This document shows, piece by piece, positions 61,020 to 64,000 of a DNA stretch of 64,000 nucleotides. A program made the translations under genes and the position numbers. The number at the start of each line of letters is the position of its first letter. The stretch's first letter is position 1. Under the pieces are notes generated by a model. The model was not told where the DNA came from and did no database searches. It saw only the letters and a program-made list of their open reading frames with translations. This DNA comes from Diphasiastrum complanatum (Eukaryota; Streptophyta; Lycopodiopsida; Lycopodiales; Lycopodiaceae), in the NCBI GenBank assembly GCA_029204225.1, contig CM055098.1, forward strand, positions 11,555,552-11,619,551, given 5' to 3'.

Positions 61020-61337
61020 TCATCTTCCAATGGTTAATTCTATCGCTTCAAGACTAGTGCCATAACCCTTCAACCCCTTGGAAATTCTATGCGGTCCAAG
61101 TTCCATTTCTTGTCTTCTAGCGGCCTCCACCTTCTGCCATTCTTCCCATCCCTCTGCAATTCCTGTTCGTTCGAGCATCCCCACCACCTCTGCCATTTTG
61201 GGTCGGTGCATAGGGGAAGCTTGTGCACAAAGAAGTGCTACCTCGATTAACTCTTCAGCCTCTTTTGAATTGTAGTCATTTCCCAAGCTGGAATCAACTA
61301 TTTCCTTCAATCTCTTCTCATTTTGTAAGTTTTTGAC
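61020..61337 (-). CDS. Last exon of an LRR receptor-like kinase, subfamily II (SERK/NIK-like)
   Basis: The exon starts after TTTGTCTAG at 61337 and gives 105 codons to the stop. VKNLQNEKRLKEIVDSSL, EEAEELIEVALLCAQASP-like wording, MHRPKMAEVVGMLERTGIA and EGWEEWQKVEAARRQEMEL correspond to kinase subdomains X-XI and the tail of plant LRR-RLK subfamily II, where the last intron sits at this place (DWV|K). The end LEAIELTIGR resembles the AIELSGGR tail of that subfamily. It would be the cytoplasmic end of a plasma-membrane receptor. No other kinase or LRR exon is visible in the 2.7 kb to its right, so it belongs to a gene with a very long intron, or it is an orphan exon. Confidence 0.85.
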   Translation of the reverse strand, partial: VKNLQNEKRLKEIVDSSLGNDYNSKEAEELIEVALLCAQASPMHRPKMAEVVGMLERTGIAEGWEEWQKVEAARRQEMELGPHRISKGLKGYGTSLEAIELTIGR

Positions 61338-62300
61338 CTAGACAAATAAATAAGAGCTGCAATTGTTAAATGAAACTACAAAATCCATTATTTGACGAAG
61401 CCAACACGAACATAAGAGTAAATGGAGTAATCTAATCAAACACGATAATTATGAAGATAATATCATGAGGACAACACTAAAAAGTTCAGATAATAAATAA
61501 AATCCGAACTTCAAAATTTTTAGCTTGAAGGCTATGCACATAATTGCCAAAGTGTATCAGCATCACTTGTGTGTACCAGCAAACATCCAAACTGTTCTGT
61601 AATGCCTATGTCCTCCAAGCAAGCACTCTGATAGAAGAAAATAAAGCTGCAAATTGGTAGACACTCCTAATATAGACATTATCATCATTCAAACATAGTT
61701 TATATGTCAATGAACATACCCTGTTCCTCTTCCTTTAAACCATTGCCACAGATAAGCAAATAGAACAATAGAAGGAAGCCCAGTCCATCGTATGGTAAAG
61801 TCTATTTTGTTATGCAACATTTGAGCTCTAGCTTCAGTACATCTGGAGATAGATTGTTTGCATCGACATTTCTAAATTCTAGAACATACTTGAAGAAGAG
61901 ATTAAACCAGTATTATACATTGACTTCTCCACCACCTAAGTTGAGTAGCATGAGGCAGCACAAACTTTGTTCTTGATAATATACCTAAAGGAAAGATCTT
62001 GCTTTCTTGTTGACAAAGCTCTACAGCAAAAGACAACTAAGATGTATATCATAAACAGGAAGTTCATTGAGGTTTTTGCTACCTCCTTTCTTCTGAAACT
62101 TTAAGGCATTGTCAATTTCTCTTTAAGTCTGCCAAATCAACTTTCAATATGTGGGCACTATTATTGCAAAAAATCACTTGATAACCCATGAAGCAGAAGA
62201 CAAAACAATCAAGGTTTTCTTGTTCAGAAATAGATTGATATGTACAAAGCTCCATGATTTTAAAGGGCTCTAAAACATGCAACATCCTCTCTGGCCATTG
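61338..62300. other. Possible intron, no exon recognised
   Basis: AT-rich, no kinase motifs (HRD, DFG, APE) in any frame that I can see. Confidence 0.5.
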
Positions 62301-62309
62301 TGATTATGC

Positions 62310-63030
62310 AGACTAGGCAGAGCCTAGTTGGCTTGCCAGCCTATGATGGGCTTACGTGGCTTGCCACATGGCTAACCCCAAGCCTGCATGATTTGCCATG
62401 TGAAAGGCATACGTGACTTGCCACGTGGCAGCCTATGACAGGTTTGGCAGATAGCAGGCCTATGTGGCTTGCTACAAAAGCCTATGGCAGGCCATGTGGC
62501 AAGCCACACAAGCCTATGGTAGGCCTACGTGGCTTGCCACATGGTAGCTTTTGAGCCCCACCTCTTTCTCTCTCTAGGTCCACTCAGCCCTACGTTGCAA
62601 AGCTTGGTTGGCTTGCCACATAAGCCTATGTTAGACCTACGTGGTTTGCCACGTGGCATTGCCACATGGCAAACCCTAAGCTTGCAGGACTTGCCATGTG
62701 GTAGACCTACATGGCTTTCCACGTGGCAGCCTGCGATAGAATTGGCAGATATGTGGCCTGTTACTTATGGTAGTCCTACGTGGTTTTTCATGTGGCAGGC
62801 TTACGTGGCTTGCCATGTGGTAGCTTGCGAGCCCCACCTCTCTCTCTCTCTCTAGGTCCACTCAAGCCTACGTGGCAGAGCCTAGTTGGCTTGCCACACA
62901 AGCCTATGGCAAGCCTGTGTGGTAACCTGCAAGATGCTTGCATGGCAGCATGAGGCCTATGCCATGCCTATGTGGTCTGCCACGCAAGCCTATGGTAGAC
63001 TTACATGGCTTGCCATGTGTCAGCTTTCAA
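62310..63030. repeat. Degenerate minisatellite rich in CCACGTGG palindromes
   Basis: Many variants of CCTACGTGGCTTGCCACRTGG in both orientations. The exact G-box palindrome CCACGTGG occurs, for example, at about 62420, 62649 and 62719. Two longer copies are visible near 62538 and 62818 (GAGCCCCACCTCTYTCTCTC, then TAGGTCCACTCA). The short frames in it are artefacts. Confidence 0.8.
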
Positions 63031-63031
63031 G

Positions 63032-63036
<5 letters not shown>

Positions 63037-63077
<41 letters not shown>
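63037..63077. repeat. (CT)20 microsatellite
   Basis: 41 nt of CT directly between the G-box minisatellite and the ORF at 63131. Confidence 0.95.
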
Positions 63078-63080
<3 letters not shown>

Positions 63081-63130
63081 TGTCAGCGATGGAGATGGCG
63101 AGGGCCTTGCAGTAGGAGTGATCCTTGTCC

Positions 63131-63979
63131 ATGGCCAGGAAAGGTAAGGGGAGCCCACGCTCCCCCCCCTCACGGACTTCTACTCGTGGCCAGATGGCCC
63201 CTTCACCATCGCTGACGCTGAGTAGCCAGGAGCCTCCATCGCGGATCTCTACAGATGAGCTAAATGGCCAGGTATCGCGGGTCTCCACGGATCAGGAGCC
63301 TCCATCGCGGGTCTCCACAGCTGAGTCGTGGGTCTCTACACCATCGCTAGCTGGCCAGGCCTCTCCACGGGTCTCCACTGATGAAAGCAGCTCCATCGCT
63401 CCACCAGCTCCACTGATGAAATCAGCTCCAGCTCTGATATCGTCCACCAGCGCTGCATCCGGCTCCAGCATCGATGCAGATCCGTTGTCTCCTAGCTCTA
63501 CAGCTCCTCCTCTGTCCACCAGCGCTCCAGATTCCAAGGATACCACAGTCCCTCTCTCGCTGTCCACCAGCGCTACAGAGGCATTCACTCTTGTTTCCAA
63601 TCAGTATGCCAATGCTCTCAATGTTGCTCAGAGACCTCGTGATGGCACTGCTGTAGTTACAGATGGAATCATATGCGGTATGAAAGGCTTTCTCTCAAGC
63701 ACACTCTCCCATCACTCCGAAGGGTTGGATAGAGCTTGGAGAACCAAGAGAGACCCCTCTACACTCATAGTTCACTTCACGAATCTGGAAGAGAGACGGG
63801 CAGCTCTCAAACTGTGGGCCAAGCTTAGAGGTACACTTATATTTATGGATGATGATCTCACTCCCATGCAAGTTGTGGATCGGAAAAAGGCATTTATTGA
63901 GGCAAAAGCTTTGGGGAAGAGGGTAATTTATCGGGATGGCAAGGTTCGATACATTGATCCTCCGAATTTTGTCAAATAG
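63131..63979 (+). CDS. Ser/Thr/Pro-rich protein with a LINE ORF1-like C-terminus
   Basis: ATG at 63131, 282 codons, TAG at 63977. Residues 1-150 are a low-complexity tract with repeated PPSRVSTDE-like units and STSA blocks. Residues about 155-282 are folded-looking: SNQYANALNVAQRPRDGT, LDRAWRTKRDPSTLIVHFTN, ERRAALKLWAKLRGTLIFMD, DDLTPMQVVDRKKAF and GKRVIYRDGKVRYI. The pattern of a basic start, IVHF, KLRGT-IF-DDLTP and G-R-GK is what I know from ORF1 proteins of non-LTR retrotransposons; that assignment is by pattern only. GC content is higher than in the surroundings. No reverse transcriptase follows before the window ends 21 bases later. It could also be a domesticated single-copy gene. Confidence 0.6.
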   Translation: MARKGKGSPRSPPSRTSTRGQMAPSPSLTLSSQEPPSRISTDELNGQVSRVSTDQEPPSRVSTAESWVSTPSLAGQASPRVSTDESSSIAPPAPLMKSAPALISSTSAASGSSIDADPLSPSSTAPPLSTSAPDSKDTTVPLSLSTSATEAFTLVSNQYANALNVAQRPRDGTAVVTDGIICGMKGFLSSTLSHHSEGLDRAWRTKRDPSTLIVHFTNLEERRAALKLWAKLRGTLIFMDDDLTPMQVVDRKKAFIEAKALGKRVIYRDGKVRYIDPPNFVK

Positions 63980-64000
63980 GGATTAAGACCCCTTGGACTA

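Overview
The window is nuclear DNA of a land plant with a repeat-dense genome. Evidence: many Ty1/copia and Ty3/gypsy LTR retrotransposons with the plant-type primer-binding site TGGTATCAGAGC, long (CT)n/(GA)n tracts, AAACCCTA boxes in a 5' UTR, an intron-split RNA-binding gene and the last exon of a plant LRR receptor kinase. The species cannot be named from sequence alone.

Left flank (1-7,478): an intron-containing, minus-strand gene with three RRMs in a RAVER-like order (five exons at 1,212-5,532, 3' end not found), a duplicated upstream region and a decayed copia tail. Right flank (58,649-64,000): a solitary last exon of a minus-strand LRR-RLK, a G-box-like minisatellite, and a plus-strand ORF with a LINE-ORF1-type C-terminus.

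The middle (7,479-58,648) is a retrotransposon nest. Its frame is one young minus-strand copia element (A): its 3' half lies at 7,479-11,000, its 5' half at 55,984-58,648, its LTRs are about 99% identical, and its flanks are GCAAC/GCAAG. It is split by a 45-kb block that starts with the 3' half of a plus-strand gypsy element and ends with the 5' half of a gypsy element of the same family. Both elements become nearly continuous if the block is read as a circle opened inside the gypsy and inserted into copia A.

Inside the block, left to right: gypsy1 3' half; gypsy2 with deletions; a gypsy gag remnant; unassigned DNA; a minus-strand gypsy protease; copia F with gag fused to RT; a possible solo LTR; gypsy3 with a minisatellite leader; gypsy4, interrupted by an LTR (G) that is itself interrupted by copia D (TSD TCTAG); an LTR fragment (E); a 662-bp palindromic LTR-like unit with gypsy5 gag; copia fragments H and I; a fold-back repeat; tandem repeats; copia C (48,138-54,311, young LTRs but broken pol); and the gypsy1 5' half. 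Nearly all elements carry stops, frameshifts or internal deletions. No CRISPR array, rRNA gene or tRNA gene was seen.
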